Assembly: GCF_015160875.1 (NCBI RefSeq)
Contig: NZ_CP063374.1
Coordinates: 6,079,501-6,143,500, forward strand
Direction: 5' to 3'
Length of the DNA stretch: 64,000 nt
From: Streptomyces chromofuscus
GTDB taxonomy: Bacteria > Actinomycetota > Actinomycetes > Streptomycetales > Streptomycetaceae
The translations under genes were made by a program, and so were the position numbers. This document shows positions 44,008 to 52,771 of this stretch, piece after piece. How positions within the stretch are numbered: position 1 is the stretch's first letter; every line of letters begins with the position of its first letter. A model generated the notes under the pieces. It saw only the letters and a program-made list of their open reading frames with translations. It made no database searches and was not told the origin of the DNA.

Positions 44008-44129
44008 TCGTCGGAGCGGGTGCTGCGCGGGCCGTGCAAGCGCAGGCGGCCCGTGCCGAGCGGGTGCGGGCCGTAGCGGCCTGGATCACTCTGGGTGTCT
44101 CACGCACACCCCAGAGTGAGGAGTACGCC

Positions 44130-45044
44130 ATGCGTCGTCCCTTCGTCCGGGCGCTGGCCCGGCCGCTGGTCCTGGCGGCCGCCGCGGCCGCGATACCGCT
44201 GGTCTCCACCGCCCCCGCAGCCGCGGACGGCATAGTCGTCGGCGGCTTCCCGATCGATGCCGCGGAGAGTCCCTGGACGGTGGCGCTGTCCAGCCGTGAC
44301 CGGTTCGGGGGTACGCGGTCCGGGCAGTTCTGCGGGGCGGTCGCGGTGGGCCGGACCACTGTCCTGACCGCGGCGCACTGCCTGGGCGAGGACGTCCTCG
44401 GCATGCCGGCGGGCCAGGTGCGCGACCTCAAGGTCGTCGTGGGCCGCACGGACCTGCGCTCGGACGAAGGGCAGGAGATCCCCGTGCGCGAGACATGGGT
44501 GAACCCCGCCTACGACGGCGTCAGCAACGCCGGGGACTTCGCGGTGCTCACCCTCGCCGGGCAACTGCCGGAGAACGCGGTGATCGGGATGGCCGGGCCG
44601 GGTGACGCCGCGTACGCGTCCGACACCCCCGCCACGGTCTACGGCTGGGGTGATGTCACCGGCGCCGGCGACTACCCGTACGGCCTGCGCGCGGCACGCG
44701 TGCGCGTGCTGTCGGACGCGCTGTGCGAGCGGGCGTATCCGGGCAGTGCCGACGGCACCTACCGCGCGGACAGCATGCTGTGCGCGGGGGAGCGGGTGGG
44801 TGGCCGGGACGCCTGCCAGGGGGACAGCGGCGGTCCGCTGGTCGCCCAGGGGCGGCTGATCGGCCTGGTGTCATGGGGCAGCGGTTGCGGGCGCCCCGGC
44901 AGCCCGGGCGTCTACACGCGGGTGTCCGACGCCTTGCGGAAGCTGGGCTGGGAGCACGTCGCTCAGAAGCCGAAGGCCGGTTCCAAGGCCTCGCGGGGCG
45001 AGGCAGCGGAAAAGCTGCCCGAAGCGCCCAGGAGGGCGTCCTGA
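44130..45044 (+). CDS. Secreted trypsin-like serine protease (S1)
   Basis: The product is 304 residues from ATG 44130, after GAGGAG (44119-44124). A signal peptide (RALARPLVLAAAAAAIPLVSTAPAAA) ends with an AxA site. The mature start DGIVVGGFPIDAAESPW resembles the trypsin activation sequence. Catalytic triad: His in TAAHCLG, Asp in NAGDFAVLTL, Ser in CQGDSGGPLVAQG. The Asp before the GDSGGP segment (GRDACQGDSGGP) fits the trypsin specificity pocket. Disulfide cysteines are present. A Lys/Ala tail follows. Extracellular; a terminator lies downstream. Neighbouring hrdB is coincidental. Confidence 0.93.
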   Translation: MRRPFVRALARPLVLAAAAAAIPLVSTAPAAADGIVVGGFPIDAAESPWTVALSSRDRFGGTRSGQFCGAVAVGRTTVLTAAHCLGEDVLGMPAGQVRDLKVVVGRTDLRSDEGQEIPVRETWVNPAYDGVSNAGDFAVLTLAGQLPENAVIGMAGPGDAAYASDTPATVYGWGDVTGAGDYPYGLRAARVRVLSDALCERAYPGSADGTYRADSMLCAGERVGGRDACQGDSGGPLVAQGRLIGLVSWGSGCGRPGSPGVYTRVSDALRKLGWEHVAQKPKAGSKASRGEAAEKLPEAPRRAS

Positions 45045-45075
45045 CAGCGCCTCGGTAGCGCATTGGGGGACGAGG

Positions 45076-45111
45076 ACGGGCGGCCGCCCTGAGAGCAGGG
45101 CGGCCGCCCGT
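45076..45111. terminator. 16-bp hairpin between the protease and the convergent small gene
   Basis: ACGGGCGGCCGCCCTG / CAGGGCGGCCGCCCGT with an AGAG loop, between convergent genes; probable shared terminator. Confidence 0.92.
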
Positions 45112-45149
45112 TCACCGGTCTGGGCCGGGCTCGTCGTGGACGCGAGGCG

Positions 45150-45380
45150 TCAGCGCTCTTCTTCCGCAGCGGTGTTGGGGACGGCCGTCAGCCGCTCCGT
45201 CTCGTCCTGTATCTCAGCGGCGATCTTCTTGAGTTCCGGCTCGAACTTGCGGCCATGGTGCGCGCAGAAGAGCAGCTCTCCGCCGCTGAGCAGGACGACG
45301 CGCAGGTATGCCTGGGCGCCGCAGCGGTCGCACCGATCAGCGGCCGTCAGGTGGCTCGCGGGGGTCAGAACAGTAGTCAC
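45150..45380 (-). CDS. Small zinc-ribbon-like protein, DUF7455
   Basis: The product is 76 residues from GTG 45380, with GAGG upstream on the minus strand. It contains CDRCGAQAYLRVVLLSGGELLFCAHHGRKFEPELKK: two CxxC/CxHH half-sites for one zinc atom. The C-terminal half is helical and acidic. This family is widespread in actinobacteria and commonly sits beside sigma-A and parE genes. Function unknown. Confidence 0.88.
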   Translation of the reverse strand: MTTVLTPASHLTAADRCDRCGAQAYLRVVLLSGGELLFCAHHGRKFEPELKKIAAEIQDETERLTAVPNTAAEEER

Positions 45381-45821
45381 GTCGCCTCTTCTCTAGCTCG
45401 ACGAGCTGTCGTACCAGGGTCAACATCCAACCAGCCCGAAAACGTTCCCGCTCGGGGCTTTTCCTCGAAAAAATCTTCCGAGTCGGCTGTCTGCTGCCCG
45501 TTGGCGGCGAATGTGCCGTATCACGTCTCTGTGTGTCTTACGGGTTCGCGCAGTCTGTCGGATTCGGTCCTCCCGGCCGGGTTGCCGGTTGTTCATGAGG
45601 ACGTGCCCGGAGCCTAAATGGTTCATGCCTCGAAGGGAACGTGATATGTGCTTCACTCCAACGAGGGATCGAACACCCATGCGACCGTGGACTAGTCTGA
45701 GTTCCCGGACGAGGGTGGCGTTACAACGGCTCTACCAGGCCTCGGTACCCTCTGAGCGGCTACCGGAGCCGCGCCCTTACCCAGATGGGCCCCATATGAA
45801 ATTCAGCGAGGAGCGAACCGC
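45381..45821. other. 441-bp divergent promoter region between DUF7455 and parE
   Basis: No gene supported. An open plus-strand frame at 45511-45825 has no family features and basic low-complexity composition. The region is less GC-rich than its surroundings, particularly 45420-45480 and 45600-45660 (TAAATGGTTCATG, GTGATATGTGC). Promoters for both flanking genes should lie here; I could not fix exact boxes. A sequence CATATGAAATTCAGCGAGGAG precedes parE and supplies its ribosome-binding site. Confidence 0.4.
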
Positions 45822-47945
45822 GTGACCGCCGAGACGTCCGTGCCGTCCACAGCGCTGCTGGCAGGAGCAGACCGGGACGGTTCCAACTACACCGCTCGGC
45901 ACCTGCTCGTCCTGGAGGGGCTGGAGGCCGTCCGCAAGCGCCCTGGCATGTACATCGGCTCCACGGACAGCCGCGGCCTGATGCACTGCCTGTGGGAGAT
46001 CATCGACAACTCCGTGGACGAGGCCCTCGGCGGGTACTGCGACCACATCGAGGTGATCCTCCACGACGACGCCTCGGTGGAGGTGCGCGACAACGGCCGC
46101 GGCATCCCGGTCGACGTCGAGCCCAAGACCGGCCTGTCCGGCGTCGAGGTCGTGATGACCAAGCTGCACGCCGGCGGCAAGTTCGGCGGCGGCTCGTACG
46201 CCGCGTCCGGCGGTCTGCACGGCGTGGGCGCCTCCGTGGTGAACGCCCTGTCCGCCCGGCTGGACGTCGAGGTCGACCGCGGCGGCCACACCCATGCCAT
46301 CAGCTTCCGGCGCGGTGTCCCCGGCGCCTTCGCCGCGCTGGGGCCGGACGCGAAGTTCGAGGCCAAGAGCGGCCTGCGCAAGGCCAAGAAGATCCCCAAG
46401 ACCCGCACCGGCACGCGCGTGCGGTACTGGGCCGACCGCCAGATCTTCCTCAAGGACGCCAAGCTCTCCCTGGAGAACCTGCACCAGCGCGCCCGTCAGA
46501 CCGCGTTCCTGGTCCCGGGACTGACCATCGTCGTCCGCGACGAGTACGGCCTCGGCGAGGGCGGCAGCAAGGGTGAGGAGTCGTTCCGCTTCGACGGAGG
46601 CATCAGCGAGTTCTGCGAGTTCCTGGCCACCGACAAGCCCGTCTGCGACACCCTCCGCTTCAGCGGACACGGCACCTTCAAGGAGACGGTCCCCGTCCTC
46701 GACGAGCACGGGCAGATGACCCCCACCGAGGTCACCCGGGAACTCGGCGTGGACGTCGCGCTGCGCTGGGGCACCGGCTACGAGACCACGCTCAGGTCGT
46801 TCGTCAACATCATTGCCACGCCCAAGGGCGGCACCCATGTCGCCGGCTTCGAGCAGGCCGTCACCAAGACGGTCAACGAGGTGCTGCGCGCCAAGAAGAT
46901 GCTCCGGGTCGCCGAGGACGACGTCGTCAAGGACGACGCCCTGGAGGGCCTCACCGCGGTCGTCACCGTCCGTCTCGCGGAGCCGCAGTTCGAGGGGCAG
47001 ACCAAGGAGGTGCTCGGCACCTCGGCGGCCCGCCGCATCGTGAACAACGTGATCTCCAAGGAGCTCAAGGCCTTCCTGACCGCCACCAAGCGGGACGCCG
47101 CCCAGCAGTCCCGCGTGGTCCTGGAGAAGATCGTCGCCGCCGCGCGCACCCGCATCGCCGCGCGCCAGCACAAGGACGCGCAGCGCCGGAAGACGGCGCT
47201 GGAGTCCTCGTCGCTGCCGGCCAAGCTCGCCGACTGCCGCAGTGACGACGTGGACCGCAGCGAGCTGTTCATCGTCGAGGGCGACTCCGCGCTCGGCACC
47301 GCCAAGCTGGCGCGCAACTCCGAGTTCCAGGCGCTGCTGCCGATCCGCGGCAAGATCCTCAACGTGCAGAAGTCGTCCGTGACGGACATGCTGAAGAACG
47401 CCGAGTGCGGCGCGATCATCCAGGTCATAGGGGCCGGCTCGGGCCGGACCTTCGACCTCGACGCGGCCCGCTACGGCAAGATCATCATGATGACGGACGC
47501 CGATGTGGACGGCTCCCACATCCGCTGCCTGCTCCTGACGCTCTTCCAGCGCTACATGCGCCCGATGGTCGAGGCCGGCCGGGTGTTCGCCGCGGTGCCG
47601 CCGCTGCACCGGATCGAGATCGTCCAGCCCAAGAAGGGTCAGGACAAGTACGTCTACACGTACTCGGACCGCGAGCTGCGCGACAAGCTCATGGAGTTCC
47701 AGAGCAAGGGCGTCCGCTACAAGGACTCGATCCAGCGCTACAAGGGCCTCGGCGAGATGGACGCCGACCAGCTGGCCGAGACCACCATGGACCCGCGCCA
47801 CCGCACCCTGCGCCGCATCAACCTCGCCGACCTGGACGCCGCGGAACAGGTCTTCGACCTGCTGATGGGCAACGACGTCGCCCCGCGCAAGGAGTTCATC
47901 TCCAACTCGGCGGCGACCCTGGACCGCTCGCGCATCGACGCGTAG
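45822..47945 (+). CDS. parE: DNA topoisomerase IV subunit B (ParE/GyrB family)
   Basis: ATPase subunit of topoisomerase IV, which decatenates chromosomes; partner of parC at 59.0-61.5 kb. The product is 707 residues from GTG 45822 after GAGGAG. GHKL ATPase: LEAVRKRPGMYIGSTDSRGL, WEIIDNSVDEALGG, VRDNGRGIPVD, GGLHGVGASVVNALS. Toprim: IVEGDSALGTA and MTDADVDGSHIRCLLLT. It is a separate gene from gyrB at oriC, consistent with the paralogous placement in Streptomyces. The N-terminus is a 25-residue extension before YTARHLLVLEGLEAV. Confidence 0.95.
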   Translation: MTAETSVPSTALLAGADRDGSNYTARHLLVLEGLEAVRKRPGMYIGSTDSRGLMHCLWEIIDNSVDEALGGYCDHIEVILHDDASVEVRDNGRGIPVDVEPKTGLSGVEVVMTKLHAGGKFGGGSYAASGGLHGVGASVVNALSARLDVEVDRGGHTHAISFRRGVPGAFAALGPDAKFEAKSGLRKAKKIPKTRTGTRVRYWADRQIFLKDAKLSLENLHQRARQTAFLVPGLTIVVRDEYGLGEGGSKGEESFRFDGGISEFCEFLATDKPVCDTLRFSGHGTFKETVPVLDEHGQMTPTEVTRELGVDVALRWGTGYETTLRSFVNIIATPKGGTHVAGFEQAVTKTVNEVLRAKKMLRVAEDDVVKDDALEGLTAVVTVRLAEPQFEGQTKEVLGTSAARRIVNNVISKELKAFLTATKRDAAQQSRVVLEKIVAAARTRIAARQHKDAQRRKTALESSSLPAKLADCRSDDVDRSELFIVEGDSALGTAKLARNSEFQALLPIRGKILNVQKSSVTDMLKNAECGAIIQVIGAGSGRTFDLDAARYGKIIMMTDADVDGSHIRCLLLTLFQRYMRPMVEAGRVFAAVPPLHRIEIVQPKKGQDKYVYTYSDRELRDKLMEFQSKGVRYKDSIQRYKGLGEMDADQLAETTMDPRHRTLRRINLADLDAAEQVFDLLMGNDVAPRKEFISNSAATLDRSRIDA

Positions 47946-48003
47946 GAGCGGGTCTCGGGCCGAGGCCGCGGCCACCAGCGGTTCGTGTCACCTGATGGGG
48001 TGA

Positions 48004-48041
48004 AGAGCGGGAAGAAGAAGAGTCACGGATCTTCCCGCTCT
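48004..48041 (+). terminator. Hairpin after parE
   Basis: 12-bp perfect inverted repeat AGAGCGGGAAGA / TCTTCCCGCTCT with a 14-nt loop, 59 nt past the parE stop and just before the DUF485 gene. Confidence 0.8.
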
Positions 48042-48055
48042 GTCCATGCTTGGGC

Positions 48056-48514
48056 ATGCACTCAAGCAACGGTCGCCCTGTGCAGTACGACGACCCCTGG
48101 TACGACGCCACTGCCTCCGGCTGGAGCGAGCCGACCGTCCCGGCCGCGCCCGTGCCACCCGCGCGGGACGAGGTCCCGGCTGCCGGCGACGTCTACCTCG
48201 AAGTGCACCGCGGCGCCGCCTTCCAGGAGGTGCGCAGCCGCTACCTGAGATTCGTGGTGCCGGCGGTGACCGGCTTCTTCGTCTGGTACGTGGCGTACGT
48301 CGTCGCCGCCACGGTCGCGCCCGGAGTGATGGCGCGGCCCGTGGTGGGTGCGGTGAACGTGGCGATGCTGGCCGGACTCGGGCAGTTCCTCACCACCTTC
48401 CTACTCACCTGGGCCTACGCCCGGCACGCGCGACTGCGCCGGGACCGGGCCGCGCTCGAACTGCGCTGGGACACCCAGGAACTGACGCGCGGCCTTCGCG
48501 GCGGTGCGTCGTGA
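48056..48514 (+). CDS. DUF485 membrane protein (symporter partner)
   Basis: The product is 152 residues from ATG 48056; GTG 48080 is an alternative. An N-terminal polar segment is followed by two TM helices (FVVPAVTGFFVWYVAYVVAATVA and VNVAMLAGLGQFLTTFLLTWAYA) with the DUF485 layout. DUF485 proteins (YjcH) accompany acetate/monocarboxylate symporters. Its stop overlaps the symporter start by four bases (GTGA), implying translational coupling. Confidence 0.88.
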   Translation: MHSSNGRPVQYDDPWYDATASGWSEPTVPAAPVPPARDEVPAAGDVYLEVHRGAAFQEVRSRYLRFVVPAVTGFFVWYVAYVVAATVAPGVMARPVVGAVNVAMLAGLGQFLTTFLLTWAYARHARLRRDRAALELRWDTQELTRGLRGGAS

Positions 48515-50103
48515 CGGGTGATCACCAGACTCTGGCGGTGCTGCTGTTCAGCGCGTTCGTCGCCGTCACCCTCGGGATCACCACCTGGGTGAGCCGCAAT
48601 CGGCAGGGTTCGGCGGAGGAGTTCTACGCCGGCGGACGGTTGTTCTCTCCCATGGAGAATGGTTTTGCCATCGCGGGCGACTACATGTCCGCGGCCTCCT
48701 TCCTGGGCATCTCCGGGCTCATCGCGCTGTTCGGCTACGACGGGATGCTGTACTCCGTGGGCTTCCTGGTCGCCTGGCTCGTCGTCTTGCTGCTGGTCGC
48801 CGAACTCGTGCGCAACTGCGGCAGGTTCACGCTCGCCGACGTCGTCGCCGCGCGGATGCGGGAGCGACCGGTGCGGATCGCGGCGGGAACCTCCTCGGTC
48901 ACCGTGTCCGTTCTGTATCTGGTGGCGCAGATGGTGGGCGCGGGCAGTCTGGTCGCGCTGCTGCTGGGCGGGACGAGCGAGGCGGCGCGGTCCTGGACGG
49001 TCATCGGCGTCGGGGCGCTGATGGTGATCTATGTGTCGTTGGGAGGGATGCGGGCCACCACGTGGATCCAGATCGTGAAGGCGGTCCTGCTGATGGGCGG
49101 GGCGATCGCCCTGACCGCGCTCGTCCTGGCCCGGTTCCACGGGGACTTCGACCAGCTGCTGCGCACCGCGGCCGCGCGCAGCGGCCAGGGCGATGCGTTC
49201 CTCGCACCGGGACTGAAGTACGGCGGTGACTGGACCGCCCGCTTCGACTTCATCAGCCTCGGGCTCGCCCTGGTGCTGGGAACGGCCGGGCTGCCGCACA
49301 TCCTGTCCCGGTTCTACACCGTGCCGACCGCGCGGGCGGCACGGCGTTCGGTGGTGTGGGCGATCGGGCTGATCGGCGGCTTCTACCTGATGACGATCGT
49401 CCTCGGGTTCGGCGCGGCCGCCATCGTCGGACCGGGCGCCGTACGAGCGTCGAACGCGGCCGGGAACACGGCGGTGCCGCTGCTGGCACTCGACCTGGGC
49501 GGAGGGTTGGGCTCCACGGGAGGGACGGTTCTGTTCGCGATCGTCGCCGCCATCGCCTTCGCCACCATCCTCGCCGTGGTGGCCGGCATCACCCTGGCCT
49601 CCTCGGCGTCCGTCGCGCACGACCTGTACGCGTCACTGCGGCGCGGGAACTCGGGGCCGCGCGGCGAGGTGACCGTGGCACGCGTCGCCGCGGTGGGCAT
49701 CGGCGTGGTCGCGATCGCCCTCGGCCTGCTCGCGCGCGAACTGAACGTCGCCTTCCTGGTGGGCCTCGCCTTCGCCGTCGCCGCGTCGGCCAACCTGCCC
49801 GTGCTGCTCTACTCGCTGTTCTGGCGGGGCTTCACCACGCGCGGCGCCGTGTGGGCCGTCTACGGCGGGCTGGTCCCGGCCATGGCGCTCGTGGCGCTGT
49901 CGCCCGTGGTGTCGGGCAGCCCCGAATCGCTGTTCCCCGGCGTCGACTTCCAGTACTTCCCGTTGCAGAACCCGGGCCTCGTCTCGATCCCCCTGGGCTT
50001 CCTGGCGGGCTGGCTCGGCACGGTCACCTCGGCGGAGACACCGGACGCCGCCAAGCACGCCGAGACGCAGGTGCGGGCGCTGACGGGGGCGGGGGCCGCG
50101 TAG
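48511..50103 (+). CDS. Sodium:solute symporter, ActP/MctP-like
   Basis: Predicted Na+-coupled carboxylate importer of the SSS family, 530 residues from GTG 48511. About 13 hydrophobic helices are visible. Family motifs include SRNRQGSAEEFYAGGRLFSPMENGFAIAGDYMSAASFLGISG, LGGMRATTWIQIVKAVLL and GTAGLPHILSRFYT. The DUF485 partner and SAEEFYAGG motif point to acetate-type substrates. A CitA/CitB-type two-component system faces it downstream and may regulate it (inference). Confidence 0.93.
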   Translation: MTGDHQTLAVLLFSAFVAVTLGITTWVSRNRQGSAEEFYAGGRLFSPMENGFAIAGDYMSAASFLGISGLIALFGYDGMLYSVGFLVAWLVVLLLVAELVRNCGRFTLADVVAARMRERPVRIAAGTSSVTVSVLYLVAQMVGAGSLVALLLGGTSEAARSWTVIGVGALMVIYVSLGGMRATTWIQIVKAVLLMGGAIALTALVLARFHGDFDQLLRTAAARSGQGDAFLAPGLKYGGDWTARFDFISLGLALVLGTAGLPHILSRFYTVPTARAARRSVVWAIGLIGGFYLMTIVLGFGAAAIVGPGAVRASNAAGNTAVPLLALDLGGGLGSTGGTVLFAIVAAIAFATILAVVAGITLASSASVAHDLYASLRRGNSGPRGEVTVARVAAVGIGVVAIALGLLARELNVAFLVGLAFAVAASANLPVLLYSLFWRGFTTRGAVWAVYGGLVPAMALVALSPVVSGSPESLFPGVDFQYFPLQNPGLVSIPLGFLAGWLGTVTSAETPDAAKHAETQVRALTGAGAA

Positions 50104-50256
50104 GGGTGCTGAGGCGCGGATCGCCCACCGCGTTGGGGCGCAGGACGCGCGTCGCTCAGTCGCTCTGGGACCCGTGTCGCCCAGTTGCTGAGGGACGCGG
50201 GTCGCCCAGTCGCTCTGGGGCGCTCACGCGCGGGTCGCCCTCAGGCGTAGGGACGC
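50104..50256. repeat. Degenerate about 25-bp repeats between convergent genes
   Basis: The gap between the symporter and response regulator holds repeats of GGTCGCCCAGTCGCT-type words at about 25-bp spacing. The right-most copy overlaps the end of the response regulator gene. No hairpin comparable to the other terminators here. Confidence 0.6.
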
Positions 50257-50937
50257 TCAGGCGCGGGTCGCCCACACGTAGCGGTGTTCCGGGCGGCCCG
50301 CGTCGCCGTACTTGAGGGTCAGCGTGGCCCGTCCCGTGCGCTCCAGCAGCTTCAGATAGCGCTGGGCGGTCTGGCGGCTCACCCCGGTCCGTTCGGCGAT
50401 CTCCTGGGCCGACAGGGGCCTTTCCGCGTTCATCAGGGACTGCCGTACGAGCTCGGCAGTGGTGGGGGAGTGGCCCTTGGGCAGATCCGGCTCCGTGGTC
50501 GCGGAGAGCGCGCCGAAGATGCGGTCCACCTCTGCCTGTTCGGCCTCGCCGCCGCCGTCGAGGGTGCGACGCAGCTCCGCGTACGCCTCCAGCTTGGCGC
50601 GCAGTCCCGCGAAGGCGAACGGCTTGACCAGGTACTGCAGCGCGCCCTGCCGCATCGCGGCCTGCACCGTCGAGACGTCGCGCGCCGCCGTGACCATGAT
50701 CACGTCGGTCTGGTGGCCGCGGCGGCGCATCTCCCGCACCACCGCGAGGCCCGTCTCGTCGGGCAGATAGTGGTCCATGAGCACCAGGTCCACTCGCGGC
50801 AGCGCCTCCAGCTGACGCAGCGCCCCGGCCGCGCTGTGCGCCTCCCCGGCGACATGGAAGCCCGGCACCTTCTCGACGTAGGCGGCGTTCACCCGCGCGA
50901 CCCTGGTGTCGTCGTCCACGACCAGGACCTCGATCAT
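50257..50937 (-). CDS. Response regulator, CitB/DcuR family
   Basis: The product is 226 residues from ATG 50937. Receiver: VLVVDDDTRVARVN (acid pocket), phospho-Asp in DLVLMDHYLPDETG, Thr in VIMVTAARD, Lys in YLVKPFAF. C-terminal effector: DLPKGHSPTTAELVRQSLMNAERPLSAQEIAERTGVSRQTAQRYLKLLERTGRA, an HTH typical of citrate/malate response regulators. It overlaps the histidine kinase gene by four bases (ATGA). Likely controls carboxylate-related genes, possibly the convergent symporter. Confidence 0.94.
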   Translation of the reverse strand: MIEVLVVDDDTRVARVNAAYVEKVPGFHVAGEAHSAAGALRQLEALPRVDLVLMDHYLPDETGLAVVREMRRRGHQTDVIMVTAARDVSTVQAAMRQGALQYLVKPFAFAGLRAKLEAYAELRRTLDGGGEAEQAEVDRIFGALSATTEPDLPKGHSPTTAELVRQSLMNAERPLSAQEIAERTGVSRQTAQRYLKLLERTGRATLTLKYGDAGRPEHRYVWATRA

Positions 50938-52607
50938 CGCGTCTCCTCCTCGGCGGACCGCTGGACGGACGGGACGGTCAGGGCCGCCTCCGTGCCCGGC
51001 TCGGCCAGGGCCTCGGGCAGGACGACGGTGAACTCCGCGCCGCCACCGGCGGCCTCGCCCACCGTCGCGGTACCGCCCTGCCGTTCCGCCAGCCTGCGCA
51101 CCATGGAGAGCCCTATGCCGCGCTCCCGGTGAGCGGGCGGCTTCTTGGTGGACCACCCCTCGGTGAAGATCAACTCCCGCAGCTCCGGTGCGATACCGGG
51201 ACCGGTGTCCCGTACCGCGATCACGACGGTACGACCCTCGGTGTACAGCTCCACCTCCACGCGCGCGTGCGGTGTGCCCGCCGCCGCGTCCAGCGCGTTG
51301 TCCACCAGGTTGCCCACGACCGTGACCAGTCCCCGGGCGTCGACCAGCCGGTCCGGCAGGCGCGTACGCCCCGACAGGCGCAGGGCGACGCCCCGCTCGG
51401 CCGCGACGGTCGCCTTGCCGACCAGCAGCGCGGCGAGCAGCGGGTCCTCGATCTTCTCGGTGACCTGTTCGGCGGTGGCGCGGTGATCGCCCACCACCTC
51501 GCCCACGAAGTCGACGGCGTCGTCGTACATCTCCAGCTCCAGCAGTCCGAGGAGCGTGTGCATCCGGTTGGCGTGCTCGTGGTCCTGGGCGCGCAGGGCG
51601 TCGATCAGGCCGCGGGTGGAGTCCAGCTCCCTGCCCAGCTGCTCCAGCTCGGTGCGGTCGCGCAGGGTGGCGACGGCGCCGCCGTCGTCGGTGGGCATGC
51701 GGTTGGCGACCAGCACGCGCCGGCCGCGCACCGTCAGCAGGTCGGTGCCGGTCACCCGGCCCGCCAGGACGTCGGCCGTACGTCCCTCGCCGAGCGCCTC
51801 GTGGGGGGAACGGCCCACGGCCTCGTCCCCGATGCCCAGCAGGCGCTGCGCCTCGTCGTTGAGCAGCCGGACACGCCCCGTGCGGTCCAGGGCGACGACG
51901 CCCTCCCGGATGCCGTGCAGCATCGCCTCCCGCTCCGCGAGCAGCCCCGCGATGTCGGAGAACGCAAGGTCCCGGGTCTGCCGCTGCACCCGCCGGGAGA
52001 TCAGCCACGCGGCCAGCGCACCGACGGCCAGGGCGCCGCCCGCGTACGCCAGCAGCTCGGGGATCGCGTGGATCAGCAGCGCGCGGACACTGTCGTACGC
52101 GATGCCCACCGACACCGCCCCGACGATCTCCCCGTCGCCGTCCCGCAGCGGCACCTTCCCGCGCGCGGAGCGGCCCAGGGTGCCCGCGTCGATCTCCATG
52201 ACCTCCTGGCCGGCGAGCGCTGCGCTGGGGTCGGTCGAGACGTGCCTGCCGATCTGCGAGGGCTCGGTGTGCGACCAGCGCACCCCCCGGCGGTCCATCA
52301 CCACGACGTACTCGGCCTGCGTGGCCCGCCGGATCCGCTCGGCCTCCCGCTGGACCGGCCCGTCGGCCGTCGCGGGCGTCCTGCGGACGTCCTCGGCGAG
52401 CTGCGGCTGCGCCGCGGTGGTCTGGGCGATGGCGAGCGCGCGCCGCATCGCCTGGTCGTCCAGCTGGTCGCCCAGGGGCGCGAGGAACAGCCCGGTCGCG
52501 AGCACCGCGACCCCCGCGGCGATCGCCACCTGCATCATCAGCACCTGCGAGAACACCCGGCGGGGCAGACCGAGGCGCAGGCGGCGGGCGGGGGGAGTGG
52601 GGCTCAT
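50934..52607 (-). CDS. Sensor histidine kinase, CitA/DcuS family
   Basis: The product is 557 residues from ATG 52607 (GTG 52613 is possible). TM1 (VLMMQVAIAAGVAVLATGLFLAPLG), an extracytoplasmic PAS-like sensor (about 55-180), TM2 (AIPELLAYAGGALAVGALAAWLI), a cytoplasmic PAS domain (LLNDEAQRLLGIG), then a DHp region with HEHANRMHTLLGLLEL and an ATPase domain (NLVDNALDAA, VRDTGPGIAPE, ERGIGLSMVRRLAERQGG). This arrangement is that of citrate/C4-dicarboxylate sensors. The ligand is not predictable. Confidence 0.94.
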   Translation of the reverse strand: MSPTPPARRLRLGLPRRVFSQVLMMQVAIAAGVAVLATGLFLAPLGDQLDDQAMRRALAIAQTTAAQPQLAEDVRRTPATADGPVQREAERIRRATQAEYVVVMDRRGVRWSHTEPSQIGRHVSTDPSAALAGQEVMEIDAGTLGRSARGKVPLRDGDGEIVGAVSVGIAYDSVRALLIHAIPELLAYAGGALAVGALAAWLISRRVQRQTRDLAFSDIAGLLAEREAMLHGIREGVVALDRTGRVRLLNDEAQRLLGIGDEAVGRSPHEALGEGRTADVLAGRVTGTDLLTVRGRRVLVANRMPTDDGGAVATLRDRTELEQLGRELDSTRGLIDALRAQDHEHANRMHTLLGLLELEMYDDAVDFVGEVVGDHRATAEQVTEKIEDPLLAALLVGKATVAAERGVALRLSGRTRLPDRLVDARGLVTVVGNLVDNALDAAAGTPHARVEVELYTEGRTVVIAVRDTGPGIAPELRELIFTEGWSTKKPPAHRERGIGLSMVRRLAERQGGTATVGEAAGGGAEFTVVLPEALAEPGTEAALTVPSVQRSAEEETR

Positions 52608-52771
52608 GCCCACGAAGGTACGTGGGGGAGGGGGGTACGCCGAAGACGGGTGGGATCAATGCGGGCAGGGGGCTCCAGGACGCCGACGCGTGGGTCCTCG
52701 CCACCTGCCGGGTCCGTGGCAGGACAGGCGGGATGCCCGGCCGGCCATCCCGGCAGCGCGGCCGGGCGGTG

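Noticed and set aside
45777..47975. A 732-residue minus-strand open frame opposite parE
   Set aside because: Antisense shadow of parE with low-complexity Val/Leu/Asp runs and no domain.
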